A stretch of 28,712 bases of DNA from a virus: the IMG/VR virus record IMGVR_UViG_3300018421_000141, positions 1-28,712 of that record; one strand, written 5' to 3'. The notes under the pieces were generated by a model. The model was not told the DNA's origin, ran no database searches, and saw nothing but the letters and a program-made list of their open reading frames with translations. Every line of letters starts with the position of its first letter. Within the stretch, counting starts at the first letter, position 1. The position numbers and the translations under genes were made by a program. Below are positions 19,701 to 25,968 of the stretch, in pieces.

Positions 19701-22451
19701 TGTATCAAAATTCTTATTAATATTGTTTGAATTAAAATATAAAATTTTATTTGTATAGTTTTGTCCAGAATCCAAAACATCAACAGAAGATATACTGTTT
19801 TTTGCAGTTACTGATGTAATTTTATGGATACCATCTCCATAAGATGAAAATGTTATGGTGTTTATTCCAGAAACAGATTCTTCAAAACTATTATACAATT
19901 TTGCGGTTATTCCATCATTTGAAGTAATGTAATATATTGATCCATCTACTAATCCACCAATAGCATCTTGATTTAGAGTGTTATAAATAACAGCTTCATA
20001 ATTTTTAAATCTATTGAACTTTTTAAAGTCTATAGTGCCAGTAGATAGATTTAATTGATTATATAAGTTAGATGCGTTGAACAACACTTCATTCTTTTTA
20101 CTGGATAAATTGCATTTTACTTTTGCACCAAAACCATTTCCACCACTAATGGTAACAATTGGTTCTGATTCATATCCAAATCCAGGATCGATTACATCAA
20201 CTCTTTTTAGACCACCTCTAACATTAGCAGTTACCAGAGCGTCTGTCCCAAATCCAGAAGAACCTCCTTCCCCAACATTATCTACAATTTCTATTTTGGG
20301 TGGATTTATAACATCATAATTAGAATCTCCTGGAGAAGATACAATAACTTCTACAATTTTCCCATAAAAAACTGTATCGGTAGATTTATAATTTAATAAT
20401 TCTATTCCATTTAAAAAGCACCCAGTAGACCCAGGACTTGTAATTTTCTCAGTATCTAGTGCTTCATTTGTTGGAGAATTGTATTTTCTTATTATGTCTT
20501 GTGGGTATAAAGTTTTATTATAAAATTTTGTAAATATAAGCTTATTATTAGTTGCCGTTCCAAATAGACTTAAGAAATTTTCGGATCTAATATTTGATCT
20601 ACTGGAAGCTAATTTTATAGTGCTATCATTAACTCTCTTTATAAAATATTGACCTTCTGGTATGTTAAGTCCAGAATTTCCATCATAAGTGTAATATATA
20701 GAATCACCACTAAGAAATGGATGATTTCCAATTATTAATTCTTCAGTTGGGACTGGTAATACCTTTGAAAATTTTATTGTTAGTGTATTATCACCAACAT
20801 CTCTTGATAGATAACTTGGTAATTGTGAAGAAGTTATATAAGTCTCATCTTTATCAATATAAACATTTTGAATGTTACTAGAAACTATATTTAAGTTGGA
20901 ATTGAAAAGAAATTTTGGTTTAGAAATATTTCTTTTGATAGTATATTTTTTATTTGTATCCAAAGAAGCAGTAATATTGATATCAAAAACTCTTTTATTT
21001 GAAAAACTTATAACAAAATTAGAATACTCTTCTCCAGAACTACTGTTTAATGTAAATATATCTCCTGCTCTAAAAAGATTATCATCAAAAGTTTCTACTC
21101 TATATTGAGAAATCCCATTTAATTTTTCCGATACTTTAAATAAAGACTTAACATTATATGTTGGACCAACATTTAAAAACCAAGTATTGTGGATTTGTTT
21201 TGTACTTTCTTTCCCTAATGCTGTAATATTAACATTGTCATCTTCCTCATAAAAATAACTTTCTTCTCTATCATAACTAATATCTCCAAGAACACCCCTT
21301 ACCCTTACTGTTATTATCTCATCATCATCATTGAATGAATATGCAAAATGATTATCTAATATATTAGTACCAGATTTTATATCCACTGGTAAAGTTAAGT
21401 TAAAAAATTGATTATCATTTTTTCCATTATATTCTACTTTAGTTAAAACACCATTATCATAAAACTCAATAAAACCAGAGTCATCAAATCCTAAAGTAGA
21501 ATCTACATCCAAATATGTTTGTCCAGCAACTGCATTATCAGTAACTTTTGTTTTGGCATGAACAGAAAAATTGAAGAATTCTATATCTGGATTATAGTCT
21601 AATGTTAATGAATAAAATTCTGCACCTTCACTAATAACAAGCTCTGATGTTATGATAGTAGCAAAAGCACTTTTCTCTACACCATTAACGTCTTCGAACA
21701 AGGTTCTACCAGCAAGATCCAGAGGATCTCCCTCATAAGGTTCAACAACAATTTTTCTTGTTACTCTAAAGTCAGCATCTGATGATTGAATTAGATAATC
21801 TCTTGGTTTTATTATTTTACTTTCTACACCCCATACAATATTGAATAATATTTCAAATGATTTATCAGTTCCCCTTGAAGAATAAAAATCCTTAATTCTA
21901 GATACTAATATTTTTTCATTTAATTCTTGATAAAAATCAATTTCTTCAAATCCTGGTGTGTATTGTGATTTGAATTTTTTATATAACTCAAATAAAAATA
22001 GAGCATTTAAATTATATACAACAGTGTTTGCTGTATGATCTTTTTTAAATGAAGTGGAAAATTTGAAATCGTCTTTGGTATATCCAGTTATACCACTAAA
22101 TCCTCTTTTACAACCTAAAAATTCAGTCTTTGTTTTTTTATCATAAAATATAATTTCATCATCAATTTTAATTAAACCATTTTTAAAAGGAAATCCATCA
22201 GTATTTGTAACACTAATTGACTTTGAATTTGCAACAATATTAGAAGATAATTCAGTGTAAAATACAAGTTCAGATATATTCTCTAGCTTTGTGTAATCAT
22301 TAATATTATTGAGAATATTTGTTGGACCACCAGAGAACTCTAAAGACTTATAATAATCCTTTAAGAGTTGTATGAAGTCCGAATAAGACTCTTTTACGTA
22401 AGATGGTTGCTGATCTGTGACTAAATTTTGAATTTGTACTCTATTTTTCAT
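10749..22451 (-). CDS. 7: Giant gp7-like baseplate wedge protein (3900 aa)
   Basis: The gene lies between gp6 and gp8, the place of T4 gene 7 (about 1032 aa). Residues about 180-255 (DFYSSRGTDKSFEILF, then DYLIQSSDADFRV and DPLDLAGRTLF) parallel the T4 gp7 C-terminal core (DFYSTKGIEASYKFLF, YDIIVQSDSLTED, DLVGQTIY). A gp7 core at the N-terminus followed by about 3600 extra residues is therefore likely. Residues about 78-145 form a small IDDEI...GxxRG module. Repeated GxGY/GxNY beta modules run through the protein, with a recurring unit near PTGLSSTSEYFVRRVNDDEF. A YHYH-type segment is at about 1215-1305, and a carbohydrate-binding-like module at about 1640-1790. In T4, gp7 makes a heterotrimer with two gp6 copies. 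It starts 4 nt after the gp6 stop. The wedge assignment is firm from position; the role of the long extension (fibre or receptor contact) is inferred. Confidence 0.82.
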   Translation of the reverse strand: MKNRVQIQNLVTDQQPSYVKESYSDFIQLLKDYYKSLEFSGGPTNILNNINDYTKLENISELVFYTELSSNIVANSKSISVTNTDGFPFKNGLIKIDDEIIFYDKKTKTEFLGCKRGFSGITGYTKDDFKFSTSFKKDHTANTVVYNLNALFLFELYKKFKSQYTPGFEEIDFYQELNEKILVSRIKDFYSSRGTDKSFEILFNIVWGVESKIIKPRDYLIQSSDADFRVTRKIVVEPYEGDPLDLAGRTLFEDVNGVEKSAFATIITSELVISEGAEFYSLTLDYNPDIEFFNFSVHAKTKVTDNAVAGQTYLDVDSTLGFDDSGFIEFYDNGVLTKVEYNGKNDNQFFNLTLPVDIKSGTNILDNHFAYSFNDDDEIITVRVRGVLGDISYDREESYFYEEDDNVNITALGKESTKQIHNTWFLNVGPTYNVKSLFKVSEKLNGISQYRVETFDDNLFRAGDIFTLNSSSGEEYSNFVISFSNKRVFDINITASLDTNKKYTIKRNISKPKFLFNSNLNIVSSNIQNVYIDKDETYITSSQLPSYLSRDVGDNTLTIKFSKVLPVPTEELIIGNHPFLSGDSIYYTYDGNSGLNIPEGQYFIKRVNDSTIKLASSRSNIRSENFLSLFGTATNNKLIFTKFYNKTLYPQDIIRKYNSPTNEALDTEKITSPGSTGCFLNGIELLNYKSTDTVFYGKIVEVIVSSPGDSNYDVINPPKIEIVDNVGEGGSSGFGTDALVTANVRGGLKRVDVIDPGFGYESEPIVTISGGNGFGAKVKCNLSSKKNEVLFNASNLYNQLNLSTGTIDFKKFNRFKNYEAVIYNTLNQDAIGGLVDGSIYYITSNDGITAKLYNSFEESVSGINTITFSSYGDGIHKITSVTAKNSISSVDVLDSGQNYTNKILYFNSNNINKNFDTIKIKNHGFLDKEVVIFNSDGVLPTGLSSTSEYFVRRVNDDEFKVYEVLQTDFDKDFNYNNKLSIPFSDFGSGQHRVSYTPIIVKVEAPIGINTVSSQTFTGKLNPIFTGEIFSTSVKNPGSGYGDNSIVNYNRKPTINVYNGENAKLLPTISSDGRIIEVTVIDGGSNYNSAPEIKIYGDGFNAILTPVIINGRIQSVTILNGGFGYTKDTFIEVISNGFGVSFDVNIQSWTLNLVEKLFSTSSINDDDGIIYESKDITKELSYGHGFTPRGIREQCLASSLDNEGNPIFKQDLLNDSDTIKYHSPIVGWAYDGNPIYGPYGYENIEGGAIKQLSSGYELRPIVENRPPVSIFPTGYFIEDYVFTNAGDLDINNGRFCKTPEFPNGVYAYFSTFNPTKESSGPYNGFLKPIFPYVIGNSFNSKPIPYNFEDFSNLSRKSVDSDNWFRFTSSFGFSKDNTFYDGLVSPETFKNVLPKITNTSSGSVDKLDIISGGKNYAAGDEIYFNNEGTFGSNAFAIVKSVSGREIGTITFSEDTYPDFEYSRLDTNGNYLGISSHFIDITNQDIPIIDNCNIISTKFIGPVKSLEIQKSNRLTILNDLENSSQTGIVTYLKVNGDLTSVISIGDIYKSNEELFKILNIYSKNYTVKIERSYAGSISTTHSSGDIIEELPRKVIVNTGLSTDKSYNTNSEYYFNPKESIIIDSENLLEYSYPISSSQLPGTPWEDDANITGSIDYLQESPIENKKEAAKISIANTTGNSDYFLYGYNGVSLSNEENVFSVFLKGEEGGESVYLIVDDGILYYGQLVTLTNTYRRYTFKQLTSSGTHNFRVGTYGPAGFTLNSTPTFYIWGAQVERENLSLYYENYASTLQRSEGKSGLLYVNVPELDLVKTKDTIPNTIFLPNHKFILNDEVSYIINDTDTPINVSYAATTKDLTDVDSLYVVPYSNNYIGLSTQKVSIGSTNQYVGIGSESIFELIKYNDYGVGNNQKLKTNRDDVIQSSIVKKYANIITKSPHGLVAGNEIDLSLSSNKTRTIKVSYDNLVYRILVNKTEFSSSDVDIDLNTISINNHQFKTGDKVIYNSESPSIGLINSGIYYIISINSNTIALSTNYYSDISELDSSILVNIGSQQDGSISLINPELKFYKNENIIFDLSDRSLQYNEDPSFKFEFYTDVNFTNKYYSSSDKTETFNVTYVGDIGSDGAYVQIKIDSDTPKTLYYKLTPINLPNTPVTKLNLKVDFSNIKNSSSIQILDSVYSGKSNISGITSTSFIIPLDSDPEQSSYSENDGIISYKTIYGTGPIAEVSLVSKGRNYRTLPYVTKVVSSQGSGAIFLPFSKSIGKIDSIKLLNLGLDYPSDKTLRPSAIFPSTYKIEPLSKFKKIKISSFGTNYFVPPQLVVIDGFTGRVNTEARLRYDIGDTEVTIIRNTTGLYNVTPKILPVNNPNGIRISNITFDSITNDVTVAFAVTFANASDFPFNVGDNVIIENTNIDLNIGGKGYNSSSYGYSLFKVKQSDPNIGGEFPSIVYNISDVLKVGESPGVYDEFESFGTATPESYFPIFDITLEKGSFNENELVIYEDNVGVVERYDQNNEYIKIRTNKKFSPGDIIYGQSSKNLALISSSFGSEGDYKVSSSSIVREGWKKETGKLNTFFQRLSDNDYYQYFSYSVKSPLDFTVWNPLVSNLTHTVGFKKFSDLILEPSDNDLYRMPTEQDDNVVVAISDLTESVNLNAVKDFDIAREKSIKVDESLVSNEILFNLPFLAEYREFIGNRVLTIDDISDQFDSNTKSFGLFEKNNPIFEVEFDGTDSNVVLISQNNINLGNHYFVSGEEVEYIPHNEDPNNGIQISPINWPGIGITSRLPSRFYIIKEDNQKISIAATIGDSLQFNPNRVDIVGVGAGVSHRIRSIDANNRLLITINGSIQSPLVGSGYTIATSSSIGIGDTNISVNTIDFIKSGDLLEIDNEIVLVKSVNKSLNQINVDRSVVGTEEDTHNSNQIISKLSGNFNIVGNNLNFSEAIWGKIPVGFGTTATSANEIDYTGLTTSSKFSGRVFLRSALNFLYTNDFDKAYDNNYVYDDITTQFNGISTTFNLSYGGNNITNIPYTNTILLIDGIFQGPQRISTPKYSIYGDYKLFVDGGNLKVGFNLNPTDPTITKDVNVNRLPKGGIIVSVGSTEGFGYQPLVSAGGTAIINPIGALTSVAIGNTGSGYRSGLQTVKVGLRTDSDTIVYFGEAVVNSGYVTSVNITNPPPAIYDQLNPPEVIFDAPLSYTNLPIIYSQGSSGIGTEATVDLVPSNDGTIRSFEIKNYGYGYNENDLLTVSIGGTVGIPTLTGISNFEHFELNVTEVFRSKFSGWNVGEFIVLDDISKYFNGIRRLFPLQIDGEDISFYAKTSSGISLQSNLLVFVNDVLQTPGEGYQFNGGSRIRFTEAPKGPLVGFSTVGDTVKILAYTGTSEIDVRLVRVLPSVKVGDNVQIFSDVDSNLTQEERLVVDVKSADTIITNNYANVGVVLDELYERPISWIKQEQDIIIDNSFIGKDRVYYEPIINPTTNILNSIAITSEHVYVFDTSLFNISREGIEPTEQRRIEIIPTDQLISAEAEVVLNTNGTIDSINVTNPGFGYTAAPEITIQKPFIDGSQATAFALMSGSSVNSVNVSYGGTNYYNGPIKTLSIYSQGSGFPPLFGGETIMTSAKLHTVTGVGRNATVDISVNSETSITSLTSINDKGVNYSVGDILELKVYDNVGLASSYRRWPLENSIKFIVNEIEPPPILIAPPWRNTEESIFVNYYGDYGVIVGFDTSRISESTNQYFLGLDLFIPMDSDLRKNGVYDVGITTGDYFNITHTVFGDPSGGRVSLPSGFTAQTGPLPDPVGISTIFTDMVVQCYDWSEKIVTIPSGISGLPVGITTTVKNVIVILSNLAPGQNPSNTGFNSVELFGNYVWGKVDLTRRLRAKPFTAFSENQSGIGTNPILRRKLPLKYDGYFV

Positions 22452-22455
22452 GTCT

Positions 22456-24363
22456 TTATATTCTTACTAAGTCTTCGTTTAAGTAACTAGATGTAACTAT
22501 ATATCCTGATCCAGAAAGATCAGTTCCTGAACTGATAGTATCGTTTATTAAATTTACAGTTGAAGATGTTGTATCTAACTGTAGGTATAGGTCTTGTTTT
22601 CCTATAACATCATTTGATTCTGGAGTGGCTGATATTTCTATTATTTTATCTCCAGCAACATTTAATTTTGTGGTTGAGATTATGTTTAAGTAATTTAAAT
22701 TAATCTCACCAGTTTTATAATTTATATTTCCTACCTTATTCTTTACTACTACTGGACTATTTTTTGACTGCAATTGGAATATAAAGAGATCCCCATTAAC
22801 ATCATCTATAGGTTTATCTGCCAAATACACCACTCCAGATATGTCACTGACAGTAAATCCACTTGATTTTATGTTATAACCCGTTTTTCTTTTTATATAG
22901 AAAGAATTACCAAAGCAAATTTCATACTGTGTAGTTGTACCTTCAGATATTTTTAGATCTCTTCTAATTAAAATTTTTGTAATATTTGATGTTATTGATT
23001 CTGACGTATCATCAATCAACTTTAAAAATTTACTGTATTTGAATCTAGATCCATAACTATTTAATTCTTTAGATTTTGAATATAATTCTAAGTTATTCTG
23101 TATCTTGTCCTTAATCGTGTTAGCATAACCTCGATTTATATTATAATAAACTGAAGAATTGTATTCAATATAAAGATATTTTAAATCAATAAATTCTGGT
23201 ATGATTCCAGCAACCGAATATTTTTTTAATTTTTGTTTTAATGAGTCTTTTAGTAAATTTGATAGATAAGTTCCATTTCTAGGTTTTACAGTAATAAAGA
23301 CTTTTCCATATTGTGGAGGATTTAGTTCTTCTCCACCAAAAACAGCAACTGATTCTGTTTCTGGATAAATTAAAGGAACTATAGTTTCATAATCTGACGC
23401 TGTTACTGCCCTATTTTGACTTGCATATAATCTAGGAGCGAATTTTTTTATTGATGATATTGATTCTATGGGTGATCCATAGTCACTAAATTCTATTGTT
23501 GTTAATATAGGAACATCGATATTAAGAGGATTTCCATTATTATCTGTTAATATTCCATTAAATTCAAAAGATCTAACTCCATTAGCAAGTTCTCCTTTAG
23601 TCTTAATATAAGACACTATAATAAAGTTTTTATCTGAAAGAGCACTGCCAAATGTCCCATCACCAAATATTAATTCATACTTACTATCTTCAATTTCATT
23701 GATAAAGAATACTTTATCTGAAGATTTTACATTTGTAATATTATCTGCAAATTTATAAATTATAGAATTGCTGCTAGTCTTGCTATCCCTTACAGTTACT
23801 CTTATTGTATTTGTATCTATGTTATTATTGGATAATATAAATCTTTGATTCTTACTTAATGAATCTACAGTAAAAGTCTCCTCAATATAGTTACCTTCAA
23901 AAATATCAACATCTTTAAATTCTGCTAATTTTCCAGATACTCTAGATCTAATATCATCTGGAATTGAATATACAAAACTATTTAAAAGTGATCCATCAGA
24001 TGAAGAAGCTATAATTCCTTTTTTTACAACAACTGAAATCGGATTCTGATCATATTCTGTTAAATCGACATAAAAAGATACCCTTGCTTTAGAGCACCTA
24101 ACGGATCTTGGCAAATAACCAATATTTCTTGCAATAGATACTACGTTTTCTCTTAAAGTTGCTCCGTCTAAGAATACTTCATTAGTCAACATATTAGCAT
24201 TGTAAGAGCTAATATATGTGTTGTATGCTAAAGTATCTAAAAGAACTCTAAAATTAGATCCTTCAAAATCATAATCCGTAAATCTACCATCAGCTCTTAA
24301 AAAACTTTTGATAGATTCACGTATATCATTGAAGTCTAGTGATGATACGTTAACTAATGACAT
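22456..24363 (-). CDS. 6: Baseplate wedge subunit gp6 (J-like)
   Basis: A 635-residue protein, near T4 gp6 (660). The N-terminus has the conserved start SLDFNDIRESIKSFLRADGR, then the helical block DTLAYNTYISSYNANMLTNE and TLRENVVSIARNIGYLPRS typical of gp6/J proteins. Residues about 290-370 hold the strongest family signature: FAPRLYASQNRAVTASDYET, IYPETESVAVFGGEE, PPQYGKVFITVKP. In T4, two gp6 copies join one gp7 to build the inner wedge bundle, and gp6 dimers close the ring around the hub and change shape when the sheath contracts. Its ATG directly follows the TAA of gp25 with no gap, so the two are surely coupled. No ribosome site of its own is evident. All expected parts are present and the reading frame is intact. 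Confidence 0.93.
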   Translation of the reverse strand: MSLVNVSSLDFNDIRESIKSFLRADGRFTDYDFEGSNFRVLLDTLAYNTYISSYNANMLTNEVFLDGATLRENVVSIARNIGYLPRSVRCSKARVSFYVDLTEYDQNPISVVVKKGIIASSSDGSLLNSFVYSIPDDIRSRVSGKLAEFKDVDIFEGNYIEETFTVDSLSKNQRFILSNNNIDTNTIRVTVRDSKTSSNSIIYKFADNITNVKSSDKVFFINEIEDSKYELIFGDGTFGSALSDKNFIIVSYIKTKGELANGVRSFEFNGILTDNNGNPLNIDVPILTTIEFSDYGSPIESISSIKKFAPRLYASQNRAVTASDYETIVPLIYPETESVAVFGGEELNPPQYGKVFITVKPRNGTYLSNLLKDSLKQKLKKYSVAGIIPEFIDLKYLYIEYNSSVYYNINRGYANTIKDKIQNNLELYSKSKELNSYGSRFKYSKFLKLIDDTSESITSNITKILIRRDLKISEGTTTQYEICFGNSFYIKRKTGYNIKSSGFTVSDISGVVYLADKPIDDVNGDLFIFQLQSKNSPVVVKNKVGNINYKTGEINLNYLNIISTTKLNVAGDKIIEISATPESNDVIGKQDLYLQLDTTSSTVNLINDTISSGTDLSGSGYIVTSSYLNEDLVRI

Positions 24364-24765
24364 TTATCTTGTGGGTAGTAATATGAATGATAACTGCTGA
24401 GGAGAAGATTCAATGCCAACAATTAAATATTCTATATCCACATTTAGTTGGTTTAAATCATAATCTGGTATTACAACTACATCTAAAAGTTTTACTCTAG
24501 GTTCGTTATTTTTTATAACAACTTCAATTTCTCTTTTTACATCATTAACTAGATCTTGTGAAATATTCTCAAATAGTAAACGACTCAATAAAGACCCTAT
24601 TTCTGGTTCAAAAAACTTCTCACCCTTTGATGTGAATACTAAATTTTTAATAGAGCGTGCTATCGCATCTTGATTTCTCAATACAACAATGTCTTTTGTT
24701 AAAGGATTTCTTTTGAGAGAAAGGCTTATATCCTTAAACCCAGAACTGACACGCTCTATTGGCAT
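24364..24765 (-). CDS. 25: Baseplate wedge subunit gp25 (lysozyme-like fold)
   Basis: A 133-residue protein of the same length as T4 gp25 (132). It shows the family pattern: a DISLSLKRNPLTKDIVVLRN start, then AIARSIKNLVFTSKGEKFFE-type residues, FEPEIGSLLSRLLFENIS, and the conserved EPR motif at residues 88-90 (NNEPRV), followed by VIPDYDLNQLNVDIEY. In contractile injection systems gp25 sits at the centre of each wedge, where its EPR motif contacts the gp6 core bundle and it templates the first sheath ring. The gene opens the structural operon. A perfect TATAAATA late box lies 22 nt upstream, and the stop abuts gp6. The start at 24765 fits the family length. Confidence 0.93.
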   Translation of the reverse strand: MPIERVSSGFKDISLSLKRNPLTKDIVVLRNQDAIARSIKNLVFTSKGEKFFEPEIGSLLSRLLFENISQDLVNDVKREIEVVIKNNEPRVKLLDVVVIPDYDLNQLNVDIEYLIVGIESSPQQLSFILLPTR

Positions 24766-24787
24766 TGTAGTAGGTATAGTTATGCTT

Positions 24788-24795
24788 TATTTATA
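24788..24795 (-). promoter_or_regulatory. T4-type late promoter for the baseplate-neck operon
   Basis: On the minus strand the octamer TATAAATA is exact (24795 down to 24788), 22 nt before the gp25 start codon and in the 39-nt gap after the 87-aa gene. This is the box recognised in T4 by the late sigma factor gp55 with the gp45 clamp; T4-like cyanophages use a similar box for virion genes. No sigma70 -35 box is seen upstream, as expected for this class. The genes down to gp14 follow closely and may be read from here. Confidence 0.75.
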
Positions 24796-24804
24796 CCTAT
24801 TTTT

Positions 24805-25068
24805 TTACCATTCATGTCCCCAAGTAGGTTCTGTGCCATATGACCAATCATCATAGTCATTATCGTTACGAATTTTCTCATGAACTTCATTTTGATGTTC
24901 AAAGTCATGCTTTTTTGGAGTGATATCATCTTCAACTATCTCTCTAAGCATTCTTTTTTCCGTATTTGATTGCAATTTTTTTGCTAATGAACCATAATCT
25001 GTTATTAATGCTTCGGTTCCCCACATTTCCATCATGTATTCTTGATTACGATCTGCTGGTTGTCCCAT
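24805..25068 (-). CDS. Small acidic protein of unknown function
   Basis: An 87-residue polar, acidic protein with no membrane segment. The first half looks helical (ALITDYGSLAKKLQSNTEKR, then MLREIVEDDI). The second half is rich in His, Asp, Asn and Trp (NDNDYDDWSYGTEPTWGHEW). The start ATG is supported by a good Shine-Dalgarno site, AGGAG, 5 nt upstream (CAGGAGCAAAAATG), which is uncommon in this window. It lies between the 167-aa gene and gp25; a short hairpin (25102-25119) is in its leader. I do not recognise the family. Its place just before the late operon suggests a late gene, but nothing in the sequence shows a function. Confidence 0.72.
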   Translation of the reverse strand: MGQPADRNQEYMMEMWGTEALITDYGSLAKKLQSNTEKRMLREIVEDDITPKKHDFEHQNEVHEKIRNDNDYDDWSYGTEPTWGHEW

Positions 25069-25101
25069 TTTTGCTCCTGATTGTTTAGATCAGAACTTTT
25101 T

Positions 25102-25119
25102 ACGGGGTTGCTATCCCGT
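25102..25119 (-). other. Intergenic hairpin in the leader of the 87-aa gene
   Basis: On the minus strand ACGGG-ATAGCAAC-CCCGT forms a 5-bp stem with an 8-base loop. It is followed by AAAAAG, not a U-tract, so it is not a standard terminator. It lies between the stop of the 167-aa gene and the ribosome site of the 87-aa gene. Confidence 0.4.
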
Positions 25120-25122
25120 GAT

Positions 25123-25626
25123 TTATGTCCAGTGATTGTTTGGTTGTTCCCACCAGTAATGCAAATCTTCTATATTATCATTATAGTATAGTGAAACCAT
25201 ATCACTTTGGAATTTACTATTGATATTTTCACATAATGCGACTGTATAATAGTTTTTTTCAGTATATTTTTTCATTATCTCTGTAATCCAGGTATAAGTT
25301 CCACCTTTAATTACACCTGCTTCTATCAAAACAAAGTTTTGCCAGTCTAAAACCCATTCAATATAGTTTAATTCAAAATTAATTTGATATTTTTTGGGGT
25401 CTTCGTCTGGAAATGGTACGTTTACCGCTTCAATATGAAAAATCTCCCGCCCCATTGACAATGAGTGCGAGAGATGTTGAGTCACAATACTTGAATAATC
25501 AGGAGAAACGCACAAGAAGCAAGTTTTACTTGGATGAATGTCCCAGTTGGACATTTTAATCTTATACGTTAACTCCTGAATCAGTGCTAATTCTTTGTCT
25601 TGAGATATAAATTTCAAATTTTTCAT
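25123..25626 (-). CDS. Phosphoribosyltransferase-like protein (weak), unknown function
   Basis: A 167-residue soluble protein. Residues 95-114 (WQNFVLIEAGVIKGGTYTWI) resemble the PRPP-binding loop of type I phosphoribosyltransferases: a hydrophobic strand, two small or acidic positions, then a GGT turn leading into a helix. The two acidic residues of the usual loop are replaced (EA instead of DD), so normal PRPP catalysis is doubtful. An upstream strand-helix segment (TCFLCVSPDYSSIVTQHLSH, 35-54) and a C-terminal segment ending in YWWEQP also fit that fold. An alternative is an unrelated Rossmann-like protein. It starts 28 nt after the 46-aa basic gene; an AATAAATA box overlapping that gene's stop could be a late promoter. 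Confidence is high for the gene, low for the fold. Confidence 0.65.
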   Translation of the reverse strand: MKNLKFISQDKELALIQELTYKIKMSNWDIHPSKTCFLCVSPDYSSIVTQHLSHSLSMGREIFHIEAVNVPFPDEDPKKYQINFELNYIEWVLDWQNFVLIEAGVIKGGTYTWITEIMKKYTEKNYYTVALCENINSKFQSDMVSLYYNDNIEDLHYWWEQPNNHWT

Positions 25627-25651
25627 TTTAATTTAACTCAAGACTATATTT

Positions 25652-25659
25652 TATTTATT
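25652..25659 (-). promoter_or_regulatory. Possible T4-type late promoter before the 167-aa gene
   Basis: AATAAATA on the minus strand matches 7 of 8 bases of the late box TATAAATA. It lies 25 nt before the ATG at 25626 and overlaps the stop codon of the 46-aa gene, the same arrangement as before gp8. Weak on its own in AT-rich sequence. Confidence 0.33.
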
Positions 25660-25795
25660 TTCCTTGACCCCTATACCGTTTACGTGCTGCATTACGGGAT
25701 GATGCTGCATATTTGGTATGCTGCCCTTGCCCTTGACGAGTTTTTTTGGGTTTGGATTCAATTTTAGTGTTACCAGAAGTCCTACGAGTTGCCAT
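25655..25795 (-). CDS. Small basic protein (46 aa)
   Basis: A 46-residue, strongly basic protein: MATRRTSGNTKIESKPKKTR at the start and ARKRYRGQGK at the end, with about a third of residues Lys or Arg and no hydrophobic core. Proteins of this length and pattern (MATRRTSGNT... KYRGQG) are, as far as I recall, common among T4-like cyanophages and have no assigned role. The composition suggests nucleic-acid binding or an unfolded virion-associated peptide, but that is inference. It starts just after the stop of the 55-aa gene (5 nt gap) and ends 28 nt before the 167-aa gene. It was found by reading the gap between those two genes; the frame is open from ATG to TAA. Confidence 0.75.
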   Translation of the reverse strand: MATRRTSGNTKIESKPKKTRQGQGQHTKYAASSRNAARKRYRGQGK

Positions 25796-25800
25796 AATTT

Positions 25801-25968
25801 TTAATCAAATAAAGGATCAAGTTCAATAAGTTCAGGGTCAATGTCTGCACCTGAATAAAATTGCTCAGATAGGTCTTGTATTATATCCGAGCAATCGTCG
25901 AATGAGAGGTTTTTGTAAATTACTCGACCATTATAGCATAAGTTATAACGGCCTTGTGAATTACTCAT
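25801..25968 (-). CDS. Conserved small phage protein (55 aa), coupled to the glycosyltransferase-like gene
   Basis: Starts MSNSQGRYNLCYNGRVIYKN and ends in an acidic tail (DIDPELIELDPLFD). The segment from about residue 20 (LSFDDCSDIIQDLSEQFYSG) is a predicted helix. I associate the GRYNL...YNG...VIY...L pattern with small hypothetical proteins of T4-like cyanophages. The frame stays open 51 nt upstream to an ATG at 26019, but the start at 25968 is preferred: its A is shared with the TGA of the upstream gene (TGATG), a standard coupling signal, and the residues added by the longer start lie inside the other gene. No catalytic motif. Function unknown. Confidence 0.72.
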   Translation of the reverse strand: MSNSQGRYNLCYNGRVIYKNLSFDDCSDIIQDLSEQFYSGADIDPELIELDPLFD

